A stretch of DNA of 64,000 nt from an uncultured Siphonobacter sp. (GCA_913774715.1 CAJYHS010000149.1:62001-126000), one strand, 5' to 3'. Positions 18,013 through 27,112 are shown, counted from the first letter of the stretch. Translations and numbers: made by a program. The notes: generated from the sequence alone by a model not told the origin.

Positions 18013-19866
18013 TTAATACCCTGGATTCTGAACCAGTTTGCTATTGCGGTTAATCTCATCCCGACTGATGGGAATAAAGTACATTTTATCCAGCCATTTC
18101 CGGTTTTCAATACCCGGATCCACGTTGGTTACCTGATAGCGATAGGTATAATTGTTGGGATCGTATTTGTATATTGTTACCGTTTTACCCGCTTTGAGTG
18201 TCCCGGTAATTTGAACGATACGGGCCTGATTGCCTAAGGTTGTTGGAGCAATCATCCAGCGACGAGCATCGTGGTAACGCTGCTCTTCATAAGCCATCTC
18301 CACCCGGCGTTCGTTGCGGTAACGTTCACGAAGAGCACTGCCCGTTTCGGTAATGGCAGGCATCCCGGCACGGAAACGAATTTTGTTAAGGTACGTTTTC
18401 GCTTCGGCATCTTCACCCAGTTCAATGCAGGCTTCCGCGTAATTCAGGACGGCTTCCGTGTACCGGATTAGAGGCCAAGGAATTTGCTGACGCGTGTTCT
18501 GATCGACAATAGCCGGATTAGGATCAATGAATTTGCGCATGTAATAACCCGTACGGGTTCCGTTCCAGTCTTCTACGGAGCTTTGACGGGTATCTAATCC
18601 GGGTGCCGCTACAACAGCTCCGCTGGCATTGGTCACCTGGTACTGTCCGGTCTGAATCTGGTTGTTGGGGTCTTTACCCGCTACATCCGAAGGACGAGGT
18701 TTCCAGGGGGCACCATCGTAGAGAATCGTCCCATAGAAACGAGGATCGCGGTTCTGATAAGGAGTGGTCGCCTTGGCGGCATCATTCCAGTCAAACTTAG
18801 TACCATCCATCATTTCGTAATCATCCACCAGGTTTTGCAGCGGAGCATTACCTGCCCAGTTGTGATAGCCATTGGGTCCGTTGTTACGACCTACCCAGGC
18901 TCCGCCTTCTTCTTTGAGGTCAATGAAATAACGACCCAGAATCAGGTCTTTTTCACCCCCATTTTTAGAAGTCGAAACGTTAATGTAGTTCGTCGTTCCC
19001 TGATCTTTAGTAACGGGAGCCGATAAATTCAACTCATATCCGTACGAAGTCAGGTTCAACACGGCTTTGGCTGCCTCTTTGGCTTTTTTCCAACGATCTG
19101 CCCGTGAGCCGGAAGTATAACCCAGGATTTCAGGATTAGAAAAACCTGCGATGGTTGGGGATTTAGCTTTAGCCGTGGCAACATCGTGCAAATCACTGGC
19201 AGCGTAAATCAGTACTCGCGATTTAAGAGCCAGGGCTGCGGCTTCATTCGCCCGGCCCGGTAGCATGGATTTACCCTTCAGAGCTGCTGCGGCTTCGTCA
19301 AGATCCTTGGTAATGAAGTTGACACATTCCTCATACGTATTACGCGTCACGGTATAATCCGCTTCACCCAACTGATACACCCGGTCAACGATGGGAACAC
19401 CGCCGTAATACCGCGTGAGCTGTTGGTAGTAATAAGCCCGCATAAACTTGGCCTCCCCTAGTAAGCGAGCCGCTAAAGTCGGGTCGTTAAACTGCGGAGT
19501 TGTCAGGTTTTCAATGGCCAGGTTACAGGCCCGAATACGGCTGTACATGGCTCCCCACTCATAGGTATTATTAACCCAGCCAATATCAGCCGGATTGGAG
19601 CGGGCTTCAGTAAACGTATTAATTCCACGGCCTGGGTGGGTAAAGAGAGCTTCGTCAGTTAAAGAAGCCAGCATCTGCTCATCCAAACCTCCCTGGCCAA
19701 AGCCATTGTAGATTTCGGTCACAAACGCTTCTGCCAGCGGTCCATCCTGCCAGACGCCTGATAAAACCACCTCTCCTAAGGGCTGTTTATTCACAAAGTC
19801 TCCGTTACAGGAAGCCATAAACGCCAGCATCGCAACGAAACCCAGTTTTTGAATTGATTTTCTCAT
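18013..19866 (-). CDS. SusD/RagB-type outer-membrane substrate-binding lipoprotein
   Basis: A 617-residue SusD homologue that caps the SusC barrel and captures substrate at the cell surface. The start at 19866 (MRKSIQKLGF) gives a proper lipoprotein signal with lipobox FMASC; an in-frame ATG at 19920 would add 18 hydrophilic residues and is rejected. Family landmarks: MRAYYYQQLTRYYGGVPIVD, the TPR-like helices, AVLNYAEACIELG, and the C-terminal RNERRVEMAYEEQRYHDARRW. It lies 69 nt after the SusC gene. The substrate is unknown; the downstream FG-GAP and haloperoxidase genes contain no glycosidase, so this need not be a polysaccharide locus. Confidence 0.94.
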   Translation of the reverse strand: MRKSIQKLGFVAMLAFMASCNGDFVNKQPLGEVVLSGVWQDGPLAEAFVTEIYNGFGQGGLDEQMLASLTDEALFTHPGRGINTFTEARSNPADIGWVNNTYEWGAMYSRIRACNLAIENLTTPQFNDPTLAARLLGEAKFMRAYYYQQLTRYYGGVPIVDRVYQLGEADYTVTRNTYEECVNFITKDLDEAAAALKGKSMLPGRANEAAALALKSRVLIYAASDLHDVATAKAKSPTIAGFSNPEILGYTSGSRADRWKKAKEAAKAVLNLTSYGYELNLSAPVTKDQGTTNYINVSTSKNGGEKDLILGRYFIDLKEEGGAWVGRNNGPNGYHNWAGNAPLQNLVDDYEMMDGTKFDWNDAAKATTPYQNRDPRFYGTILYDGAPWKPRPSDVAGKDPNNQIQTGQYQVTNASGAVVAAPGLDTRQSSVEDWNGTRTGYYMRKFIDPNPAIVDQNTRQQIPWPLIRYTEAVLNYAEACIELGEDAEAKTYLNKIRFRAGMPAITETGSALRERYRNERRVEMAYEEQRYHDARRWMIAPTTLGNQARIVQITGTLKAGKTVTIYKYDPNNYTYRYQVTNVDPGIENRKWLDKMYFIPISRDEINRNSKLVQNPGY

Positions 19867-19935
19867 AGTATGTATTTCATTTCGAGTCTGGTTGCTAGCA
19901 TTCGGCCCGAACACCAGCAACCAAACTAAGCTGCC

Positions 19936-22900
19936 TTAGAATGTGATCGATAAACCCGTGTTGATGATGCGGGCTGGAGGATAGTATTGACCTGTGGTAT
20001 TATCTGCTTCGGGGTCATATACTTTCAGCTTATCTACCGTAAACAGGTTCAGCCCATTTACGTAGAAACGTACCGCATTCATGCCAATCTGCTTGCTGAT
20101 GGTTGAAGGAAGGGTATAGCCTAACTCCAGGTTTTTCAGACGGATGTAATCCGAGCTACGCAGCCAGTAGGTGTTATCGTTCGAGTAATACTGGTTACTA
20201 CGGTCCGCAATTCGGGGATTAACACTGCTAGGGTTATCTACCGTCCAACGATTCTGATACACGTCGAGCAGGTAGTTACCAATACTTCCTGATTCACCCG
20301 TACTCACGTATAACTGAGCACCCGTAGCGTATTGGAATAATACCGTCAGATCGAAATTTTTATAGAAGAACGATCCGTTCAAACCACCTTGCAACGTAGG
20401 GATGGTGTTTTTATTCCCACGAACGCGGTCATCTGGGTTGATTTTTCCGTCTCCGTTATAGTCTTTATACTTCATGTCACCCGGACGCAGCGTATTGGTA
20501 ACGGCCGAGTAATCGAGTTGATTAGCATCAATGTCAGCCTGATCTTTGAATACACCATCGTATTCATAGAATAAGAAGGCATTGAGGGGTTTGCCCGTCG
20601 TACGTTGCCAGGCTGGTGCTCCCGGAGCTTCATCCCAGAAAAGAACTTTGTTTTTAGCATAACCTCCATTGAAGCTAACGTTATACCGGAAATCGCCCTT
20701 CTGACCATTATGACCTACTTTGAATTCAAAGCCGGTATTTTGCATTTTACCAATGTTCTCAGCAGGTAGTTTCATACCCGTGGTCTGAGGAACCGATGCA
20801 TTTTTACGCCACAGGATACTCGTACGTTTGTTGTAGAAATATTCGAACTCGAAGTTGATTTTTCCGTTAAACAGCTGACCTTCCAGACCGATGTTTGCAT
20901 TATTGGCTACTTCCCAGGTAATGTTCGGGTTAGGTACGCGGGATTCAAACAACGTTTTCTGTAGCTGGTTATTGATGATGTAGGTACCAAATCCGGCCGT
21001 TGAGAAATACTGGTATTCCTGCAGCGTGTTATCATAGTAAATTTGGTCATTACCCATCTGTCCGTACGAAGCCCGCAGTTTCAGGTAGTTAACGAAGCTG
21101 ACATTGTTCTTGAAGAAGTTTTCTTCTGAAATCTGCCAGCCGGCCATAATACCGGGGAAGAAACCGTAACGGGTTTGCTCGGGGAACATGTACGAACCAT
21201 CGTAACGCCAGAGAAACTCAGCCAGATACTTTTCCTTGTAGTTATAAGCTACCCGGCCAAAGTAATTCAAACGAGCCCGCTCCCAGGCACCACCGTTATT
21301 GGTACGCTCCAGGTCACCACCAGCAAACAGCTGATCAATGGCCGTCGAAATGAAGTAACGACGATACGCATTGAAGTTGTCATTGCGAATGGTTTCCTTG
21401 TTTACCCCGGCCAGAACCGTCAGCGCGTGATCACCAAATTTGCGTTCATACGTTCCGATTCCACCTAATAATACGTTCAGCTGATCTTCATTGCCCTGAG
21501 TCAGACGAGGCTCAGCAGGTCCACGCTTGCCACGTACGAGCGTAGGCGTTCCGTCGCTATCAAAAGCTCCCTGGTGCGTGTATAAATACCAGGGCGTTTC
21601 CCAGCGTTTGGTTTGTCTGATGTACTTATCCAAGGCAGCCGTTCCAGTAAATTTCAGACCTTCCACGCCCGGGATTTTAATATCAATCGAACCATTGGTT
21701 TGCCAGTAATAACGCGTATCACGGTCATATCCCGTCTGATTCGTCGTGATTACTACCGGGTTTTCACCGTTTTCAATATCCGGACCAGGCATGCCGTTCG
21801 GCCAGTATGCTGGCTGAGTCGGAAGTCCCCGCATCAGCATCCGGAAAATAGTTCCGGCTCCTTTCGTTGGGAAACGACGATTTTCCTGACGAGCAATGCT
21901 ACCCAAGCTTACGTGAACGTATTTATTAATGTTGGCATCCAGATTCAGACGCAAATCATACTGTTTGTAACCCGTCGCTGAATTTTTGTAGTAGGCATCC
22001 TGATTCTGATAACCAATAGAGGTTAGATACTTTACGTTTTCCGTACCGCCACTCAGCTGCACATTGTGACGTGACTGGGGTGACCAGGTTTTCAAAGCAT
22101 CATCGAACCAGTTGGTATTGGGATGGAACCAGGGATCTGACCCATCGGCAAATTTCTGGAAATCCTCAGGTTTGTAAGGAGCCGCCTTTACCGATCCGTC
22201 TGGCCGGGTGTAACTTCCCGTAGAACGGAACGCATCGGTTGCTGCCCGCCATTCACCGGCGGGTAAGTTAAAGATTTCCAACTCGTTACGCATCTCGGCA
22301 AACTGAGAAGCATTCGCCAGTTTAGGAATTACCGTTGGCTGAGAGAAGCCCTGATTAAAGGAGTATGACAGCTCAGGCTTACCCGTTTTACCACGTTTGG
22401 TAGTAATCAGGATTACCCCGTTGGCAGCCCGTGCTCCGTAAATAGCGGCCGAAGCATCTTTCAGTACAGAAATAGTTTCAATATCAGCCGGGTTAATACG
22501 GTCAAAACCACCCGCCCGAGCTGGAATTCCATCCACTACAATCAACGCGTCGCTATTACCCAGCGTATTGGTACCCCGAATCCGAATACCGGCTCCATCA
22601 TAACCTGGCTCACCACTGCGTTGCACGGCAATCACACCCGGCATCCGGCCGGCAATCGAGTTACTTAAGTTAACGGCGGGAGACTTTACCAGGTCCGTAC
22701 CTTTAACCGTAGTAACTGCACCCGTTACCGTTTCTTTCTTCTGCTCACCGTAACCCACCACAACCACTTCTGATAAGGACTGGGTATCACTTTGCAGAAT
22801 TACATCCACAGTCGTCTTACTTCCTACAGGGATCTCCTGCTTTAAGTAACCTACGTAGCTGAAAATCAATACGGCATCGTTGTTAGGCACCGTCAGCTGA

Positions 22901-23448
22901 TAAGAACCGTCGGCTTTGGTCGTAGTGCCAATGGTCGTTCCTTTTACCTGCACACTCACGCCTACCAGCGGTGAATTATCCTCACCAAGTACCACCCCTT
23001 TGATGGAAATATCGGCGGGTGCTTCAGTCGTTTCGGTTACGGTAATTTTTTCTTCGGAAAGCATCACCGTATGAGCCGCCAGCATGGGTTTACGCTTCAC
23101 AACGATTTGCTCACCTACGATCTGGTAGGTTAACTCCAGGGGATTAAGCAATTCCTGTAAAGCCGAGCCAATGGGCTGATTGCGAAGGGTTAGATTCACT
23201 TTACGATTAGAAGCCACTAATTCAGGACTATATAAAAAATGAACGTGGGCAATTTTCGAAAGTTGATTCAATACCTCTTCTAGTTCCTGATTTTTTACGG
23301 CAATAGTAACTCGTTGGCGAAGAACTTCCTGTCCGGAGCTCTCGTGAGCGTGACTGACTCCAACAAAAACTACTGCCATGAAAAACTGCACAAAACTGAC
23401 TTTCATAAGGTCGTACAGCAGTTTGTTTGAGTAGCTATTTTTTTGCAT
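19936..23448 (-). CDS. SusC/RagA TonB-dependent outer-membrane transporter with STN domain
   Basis: A 1170-residue TonB-dependent transporter. Order: signal peptide (1-35), STN signalling domain (about 45-118, RVTIAVKNQELEEVLNQL), carboxypeptidase-like beta-sandwich (about 148-220, IKGVVLGEDNSPLVGVSV), plug (about 228-345, SEVVVVGYGEQ, IRIRGTNTL, LIVVDGIP) and a 22-strand barrel ending in the terminal aromatic (GLSITF). The STN domain shows it is a transducer that contacts the FecR protein encoded upstream, so uptake and transcription are linked through the ECF sigma factor. The mRNA leader has ACCTCCCAAA immediately before the start, a feature shared with the second susC. Confidence 0.96.
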   Translation of the reverse strand: MQKNSYSNKLLYDLMKVSFVQFFMAVVFVGVSHAHESSGQEVLRQRVTIAVKNQELEEVLNQLSKIAHVHFLYSPELVASNRKVNLTLRNQPIGSALQELLNPLELTYQIVGEQIVVKRKPMLAAHTVMLSEEKITVTETTEAPADISIKGVVLGEDNSPLVGVSVQVKGTTIGTTTKADGSYQLTVPNNDAVLIFSYVGYLKQEIPVGSKTTVDVILQSDTQSLSEVVVVGYGEQKKETVTGAVTTVKGTDLVKSPAVNLSNSIAGRMPGVIAVQRSGEPGYDGAGIRIRGTNTLGNSDALIVVDGIPARAGGFDRINPADIETISVLKDASAAIYGARAANGVILITTKRGKTGKPELSYSFNQGFSQPTVIPKLANASQFAEMRNELEIFNLPAGEWRAATDAFRSTGSYTRPDGSVKAAPYKPEDFQKFADGSDPWFHPNTNWFDDALKTWSPQSRHNVQLSGGTENVKYLTSIGYQNQDAYYKNSATGYKQYDLRLNLDANINKYVHVSLGSIARQENRRFPTKGAGTIFRMLMRGLPTQPAYWPNGMPGPDIENGENPVVITTNQTGYDRDTRYYWQTNGSIDIKIPGVEGLKFTGTAALDKYIRQTKRWETPWYLYTHQGAFDSDGTPTLVRGKRGPAEPRLTQGNEDQLNVLLGGIGTYERKFGDHALTVLAGVNKETIRNDNFNAYRRYFISTAIDQLFAGGDLERTNNGGAWERARLNYFGRVAYNYKEKYLAEFLWRYDGSYMFPEQTRYGFFPGIMAGWQISEENFFKNNVSFVNYLKLRASYGQMGNDQIYYDNTLQEYQYFSTAGFGTYIINNQLQKTLFESRVPNPNITWEVANNANIGLEGQLFNGKINFEFEYFYNKRTSILWRKNASVPQTTGMKLPAENIGKMQNTGFEFKVGHNGQKGDFRYNVSFNGGYAKNKVLFWDEAPGAPAWQRTTGKPLNAFLFYEYDGVFKDQADIDANQLDYSAVTNTLRPGDMKYKDYNGDGKINPDDRVRGNKNTIPTLQGGLNGSFFYKNFDLTVLFQYATGAQLYVSTGESGSIGNYLLDVYQNRWTVDNPSSVNPRIADRSNQYYSNDNTYWLRSSDYIRLKNLELGYTLPSTISKQIGMNAVRFYVNGLNLFTVDKLKVYDPEADNTTGQYYPPARIINTGLSITF

Positions 23449-23455
23449 AAATTTG
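23426..23455 (+). promoter_or_regulatory. Plus-strand promoter reading away from susC
   Basis: TTTG at 23426-23429, 18 nt spacer, then TAAATTTG at 23448-23455, a perfect Bacteroidota -7 box. It overlaps the susC start region but points the other way, towards the terminator at 23548-23580. Confidence 0.5.
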
Positions 23456-23461
23456 GGAGGT

Positions 23462-23580
23462 TTAATAAACCATTAGACAAATAGTTCCCCTGCATCCTTT
23501 CTGAGAGGATGTGCATGTTTGCAAGATTATAAGGGGAGATTTTTTGGGCCTCCGATGCGGGAACATCGGGGGCTTTTTTT
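23462..23580 (+). ncRNA. Candidate cis-antisense sRNA at the susC 5' region
   Basis: A plus-strand transcript of about 120 nt is bounded by the promoter at 23426-23455 and the terminator at 23548-23580. Inside, GCATCCT pairs with AGGATG (hairpin about 23491-23512), enclosed by TCCCCT and AGGGGA. It is complementary to the leader of the minus-strand susC mRNA. Known precedent: Bacteroides cis-antisense sRNAs such as DonS at susC-like genes. No ORF of note is present. Confidence 0.5.
23548..23580 (+). terminator. Intrinsic terminator, plus strand, opposite susC leader
   Basis: GCCTCCGATG (23548-23557) pairs with CATCGGGGGC (23564-23573), ten pairs with a six-base loop, followed by seven T (23574-23580). 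No plus-strand CDS precedes it, which implies a small RNA. On the minus strand the hairpin has no T-tract. Confidence 0.75.
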
Positions 23581-23639
23581 CATAAGGGAGTTTAAGTTTT
23601 ACATAGGCAATTGGTCAAGGAGAAATTACGAATAATTAA

Positions 23640-24716
23640 TTAAGGTTTGATACATCCCTTTCCGTGAATGGCTACCTGGCCATCTCGGTATTCATAGGTG
23701 GCTTCAATAGCCACGCAAATCAGGTCTAGCTTTTCCTGCAGGGGCCGATCATCCAGTACTGCTGTCAGGGAGCAATGTTTTAACGCATCCGAATCGTACT
23801 GAAAAGGCACACCGTAGGTTTTACTCAACTTTTCAAAAACTTCTTTAATGGGGGTATGTACGTATGAAAAGGTTTCTTTTTCCAGACTAGACAGCTCGGG
23901 CAAAAGCACATTTTTCAGGTGCAGACTGTAATCCTGCCGCTCAAAAGTGGCCTGCTGCCGGGGCAGTACAATCATCGATGGCGTTTGCTTCTGCTCTTTT
24001 TTGTATACGGCTACTGATCCGGTTTTCACCGTTACCTTTACTTCTTCATCCGCATCAAAAGCCCGAATATTAAAACTCGTCCCGGTTACCTTGGTAATTA
24101 CCTCGTTGGCGTAGACATAAAAGGGCTGCTTTTTATTTTTCTTTACTTCAAAAAACCCTTCTCCTCTTAACACGACTTCCCGTTTATCGGTCTCAAAAGA
24201 GCTCGGAAATTCAATCTGACTTTTGGGCTGTAATAACAGCGAACTTCCATCGGGCAATAACACCAGCTTAATTCGCTCACTGGCATTAGCAACAATTTCC
24301 CATCCCGCTTTCTGCTGGGTTAAGGGAGCTACTGCCTGGGTCATTTCAACCTTTACTTCACTCTGAGACTTCCAATAAATCCAGCTGCCAGCCAATGTTC
24401 CCATGGCCACAAAAACCGCCACGGCGATGTTGCGACGCCACCAAGGCAACTGATAGACAGGCGTTTGGGGCGACAGCTTATTGATAATTTCATTTGAACG
24501 CTCTCTTACATACGTATCCGAAGGGTCAAGGGCTGGCTGCTCGAAAGAATGCAGCATATACTTGGCCTGGGAGATGGCTTCATCGGCTTCGGGATAGCGT
24601 ACCAGAAAATCGACCCAGAAGTTTTCTTCTGCTCGCGTTGCTGTTCCATAAACCCAATGCCGAAAGGATGGATTTTCCAGAAAGTCTTCTACCTTGAAAT
24701 CATTATAACTATCCAT
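23640..24716 (-). CDS. FecR-family anti-sigma/sigma regulator
   Basis: A 358-residue inner-membrane regulator. The cytoplasmic N-terminal 95 residues bind the sigma factor, one membrane helix lies at about 96-115, the periplasmic FecR domain at about 150-245 (LPDGSSLLLQPKSQIEFP, GEGFFEVKK, GTSFNIRAF), and a C-terminal DUF4974-type domain follows (FEKLSKTYGVPFQYD). It receives the signal from the STN domain of SusC and releases or activates the ECF sigma factor. It lies between the sigma gene (24892) and susC (23448), the classical order. A 191-nt gap before susC contains the antisense unit. Confidence 0.93.
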   Translation of the reverse strand: MDSYNDFKVEDFLENPSFRHWVYGTATRAEENFWVDFLVRYPEADEAISQAKYMLHSFEQPALDPSDTYVRERSNEIINKLSPQTPVYQLPWWRRNIAVAVFVAMGTLAGSWIYWKSQSEVKVEMTQAVAPLTQQKAGWEIVANASERIKLVLLPDGSSLLLQPKSQIEFPSSFETDKREVVLRGEGFFEVKKNKKQPFYVYANEVITKVTGTSFNIRAFDADEEVKVTVKTGSVAVYKKEQKQTPSMIVLPRQQATFERQDYSLHLKNVLLPELSSLEKETFSYVHTPIKEVFEKLSKTYGVPFQYDSDALKHCSLTAVLDDRPLQEKLDLICVAIEATYEYRDGQVAIHGKGCIKP

Positions 24717-24891
24717 GAAATAATTAAAGAGTGACCTACTCCATTACGATTAGGAAAATGAATGCCTGATATACTCTTCAAGACTTACATTTCTTGAAAT
24801 ATTTTTTTAACTGCATTCATTCCCCTGCTTTCTTGTCGGAGTAAAGCCAGGTTGTATAGGTGTGAAGTAGTTTGAATACCAAGCAGAAATG

Positions 24892-25518
24892 CTAGACATC
24901 TAGTAGGGTTACAGACAAGCAGGCCAGTAGGTTGAAGAACAATTGTTGTTTTTGCACGTGGCTTTTGAGATAATGAATGGCTTTCTGCAAATGATTGGAA
25001 ACCGACTGCCGATTAATTCCCATGATGTCAGCAATCTGCTGAATATCACAGTCATGGTAATACTTTAAGAATAAAGCTTCGCGTTGACGGTCGGGTAACT
25101 GAGAGACCATAGAAGCCAGATGCGAATTCAGATGCGTTTCAGATTCACTGTGAATCCAGCTGTCCTGAATACCTCCTTCCAGAAAATCTTCCAGATCTTC
25201 ATGCTTTTCTGAAAAATCAGTTAACCGCTGATGCTGCTTCAGATCGAAGATCATGCGATTGCGGAAGGCTTTAAAAAGATAGTTTTTGACCGAAGCCGGA
25301 GTCTCCGTCAAATCTTGTTTGTGTTCCCACAAATAGATAAAAAGGTCCTGAATTACGTCTTCAATAAAATCCTGATCGCGACAAAATCGCATGCCGTAGT
25401 TAAGCAAAGGCTTGTAATGCGAAAGAATGAGTTCCTGAAAAGCCTGACGATCCCCTCCTATGAATTTTTTCCATAAGAGCAGCTCATCGCTAACGGGCCG
25501 AATAGTAGTCGTTTTCAT
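24892..25518 (-). CDS. ECF RNA polymerase sigma factor
   Basis: A 208-residue ECF sigma factor of the Bacteroidetes FecI-like group. Region 2 spans about 30-100 (YGMRFCRDQDFIEDVIQDLFIYLWEHK). Region 4 spans about 140-195 (LPDRQREALFLKYYHDCDIQQIADIMGINRQSVSNHL, helix-turn-helix). It should drive the adjacent fecR-susC-susD genes once the FecR protein passes on the uptake signal. A TATATTTG -7 element (25541-25548, minus) precedes it. The C-terminal 20 residues are hydrophobic (FFNLLACLSVTLL), frequent in this group. Confidence 0.93.
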   Translation of the reverse strand: MKTTTIRPVSDELLLWKKFIGGDRQAFQELILSHYKPLLNYGMRFCRDQDFIEDVIQDLFIYLWEHKQDLTETPASVKNYLFKAFRNRMIFDLKQHQRLTDFSEKHEDLEDFLEGGIQDSWIHSESETHLNSHLASMVSQLPDRQREALFLKYYHDCDIQQIADIMGINRQSVSNHLQKAIHYLKSHVQKQQLFFNLLACLSVTLLDV

Positions 25519-25540
25519 AGAGTTTAGAAGTAATCAATTC

Positions 25541-25548
25541 CAAATATA
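25541..25548 (-). promoter_or_regulatory. -7 element of the ECF sigma gene promoter
   Basis: TATATTTG on the minus strand matches TAnnTTTG exactly, 22 nt before the start codon. No clear TTTG lies at the -33 distance, so strength is uncertain. Confidence 0.45.
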
Positions 25549-25640
25549 TAAATTACAGCAATATTCTAATTTAAAATAGGTATAATCTTATTCTATTTGA
25601 ATGAATTCTTAACCAATTCTACCCATTTTATGCGGGGTAT

Positions 25641-25678
25641 AAACAAAAACGGTCCGCAGATTTCTCTACGGACCGTTT
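25641..25678 (-). terminator. Terminator of the leu operon after leuA
   Basis: AAACGGTCCG (25647-25656) and CGGACCGTTT (25669-25678) form a perfect 10-bp stem. On the minus strand it continues into TTTTTGTTT, 24 nt after the leuA stop. Confidence 0.85.
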
Positions 25679-25701
25679 CCTCATCCTAACGTATAAAAGT
25701 A

Positions 25702-26841
25702 TTAGCCTACCAGCTCCATGAGATCCTGATCGTGGATCATCTTGCGCTCATCAGCCATTAATAAAAAGCGTTCGTAAAGGCTGTCGATATCCAGTTTTTC
25801 CGATTTGAAACCCAAGAGTTGTAAGCGGTGACGCAAAGCCGCCCGGCCACTGCGAGCCGTCAGAATAATTTCTGAGCTGGGTACGCCTACATCCTCAGGA
25901 TTAATAATTTCGTAGTTTGATGAGTTTTTCAAATGGCCATCCTGATGAATACCCGACGAGTGAGCAAAGGCATTGCGTCCTACAATGGCTTTATTAGCCT
26001 GGACGGGCATGCGCATCATGCCAGATACCAATTTAGAAAGCGGGTACAGGCGAGTAGAATCCAGGCCCGTTTCAAAACCTAAATCTTTGTGTACCTTCAA
26101 AGCCATGGCTATTTCCTCCAGCGAAGTATTGCCCGCTCTTTCGCCGATACCATTGATGGTCACCTCTACCTGACGAGCACCGGCCCGAATACCCGCCAGG
26201 GTATTAGCCGTGGCCAGACCTAAATCATTATGACAGTGCATTGAAATAGTTGCCTGATGAATATTGGTTACGTTAGCAAACAGATACGAAATCCGGTCGT
26301 ACATCTGCTCAGGTAACAAATATCCCGTTGTGTCGGGAAGGTTCACTACGGTAGCTCCCGCTTTGATGACACCTTCGGTTAATCGAGCTAAAAATTCAAG
26401 ATCAGCTCTACCCGCATCTTCCGCGTAAAACTCTACGTCTTCAACGAATTTCTTGGCAAACTTCACGGCTTTCACCGCCCGTTCCAGAATCTGATCACGG
26501 GTAGAATTGAACTTATGAAGAATGTGCACGTCTGATGAACCGATACCGGTGTGAATCCGGGGGCGTTTGGCGTGCTTGAGCGCTTCAGCCGCTACTTCAA
26601 TATCCTTCTCAACGGCTCGGGTAAGTCCACAAACCGTAGGCTCGGTCACTGCCTTACAGATTTCTTCTACTGAGCGAAAATCGCCAGGACTCGAAATCGG
26701 AAAGCCTGCCTCAATAACATCCACTCCGAGAAGCTCAAGTTCCTTGGCAATTACTACTTTTTCGTCGGTAGTTAATTGACAGCCGGGCACTTGCTCGCCG
26801 TCCCGCAGGGTGGTGTCGAAGATTTGAATTCTTTGGCTCAT
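25702..26841 (-). CDS. leuA: 2-isopropylmalate synthase, short form without regulatory domain
   Basis: A 379-residue DRE-TIM metallolyase that condenses 2-oxoisovalerate with acetyl-CoA, the committed step to leucine. The catalytic start is [10 protein letters not shown] (Arg13, Asp14), the metal-binding HxH is in [11 protein letters not shown], and [13 protein letters not shown] and [10 protein letters not shown] are present. It stops shortly after the catalytic barrel and subdomain. The C-terminal leucine-binding domain of the usual ~500-residue LeuA is absent, so allosteric inhibition by leucine is not expected. Control is instead visible in the leader, which has a Leu-rich leader peptide and attenuator. 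Homocitrate/citramalate synthase relatives are possible, but the leuBCD neighbours make LeuA the best call. Confidence 0.9.
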   Translation of the reverse strand: MSQRIQIFDTTLRDGEQVPGCQLTTDEKVVIAKELELLGVDVIEAGFPISSPGDFRSVEEICKAVTEPTVCGLTRAVEKDIEVAAEALKHAKRPRIHTGIGSSDVHILHKFNSTRDQILERAVKAVKFAKKFVEDVEFYAEDAGRADLEFLARLTEGVIKAGATVVNLPDTTGYLLPEQMYDRISYLFANVTNIHQATISMHCHNDLGLATANTLAGIRAGARQVEVTINGIGERAGNTSLEEIAMALKVHKDLGFETGLDSTRLYPLSKLVSGMMRMPVQANKAIVGRNAFAHSSGIHQDGHLKNSSNYEIINPEDVGVPSSEIILTARSGRAALRHRLQLLGFKSEKLDIDSLYERFLLMADERKMIHDQDLMELVG

Positions 26842-26939
26842 AAGTAAACAATGTGATCGTGAATTAACGCTTGGTTAGGTCAAACTTGATAAACAAGCGG
26901 GGACTTTTTCATCAAGTCAGAACAATAAAATTACCTCAT

Positions 26940-26974
26940 AAAAAAGCCCTTTCCCAGAAGTCTGAGAAAGGGCT
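26940..26974 (-). terminator. leuA attenuator terminator
   Basis: On the minus strand GCCCTTTC and GAAAGGGC (26946-26973) form the stem of a hairpin followed by six T (26940-26945), 99 nt before leuA. Its 5' arm (26962-26972) can instead pair with the segment at 26995-27005, which overlaps the leader peptide stop codon: 10 of 11 positions match. This is the antiterminator. Confidence 0.85.
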
Positions 26975-27001
26975 GAGTATGGCTACAACCAGCTCCCGTT
27001 C

Positions 27002-27055
27002 TCAGACGGTACGACCGAGAAGAATAAGAGAAAGGTTGAGAGTCTTCGCAAACAT
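27002..27055 (-). CDS. leuL: leu leader peptide (17 aa, five Leu)
   Basis: The peptide reads MFAKTLNLSLILLGRTV, with Leu at 6, 8, 10, 12 and 13, starting at an ATG about 27 nt after the -7 element. The segment CCTTTCTC within its Leu codons (27028-27035) can pair with the antiterminator arm at 26995-27005. A ribosome stalled at Leu codons would mask it and let the antiterminator form. This is the classical arrangement of a leucine attenuator. Confidence 0.85.
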   Translation of the reverse strand: MFAKTLNLSLILLGRTV

Positions 27056-27081
27056 AACACAGGCGGTTTCTATTGTGAGGA

Positions 27082-27112
27082 CAAAAATAGCCGGAATTTT
27101 GATTCTGACAAA
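27082..27112 (-). promoter_or_regulatory. leuA promoter
   Basis: On the minus strand TTTG (27109-27112), exactly 19 nt, then TATTTTTG (27082-27089): a perfect match to the Bacteroidota -33/-7 consensus. It lies in the leuB-leuA gap, so leuA has its own attenuated transcript besides any readthrough from leuCDB. Confidence 0.85.

Noticed and set aside
19867-19920. Longer N-terminus of the first SusD protein
   Set aside because: The extra 18 residues would block the lipoprotein signal; the ATG at 19866 gives a proper lipobox.
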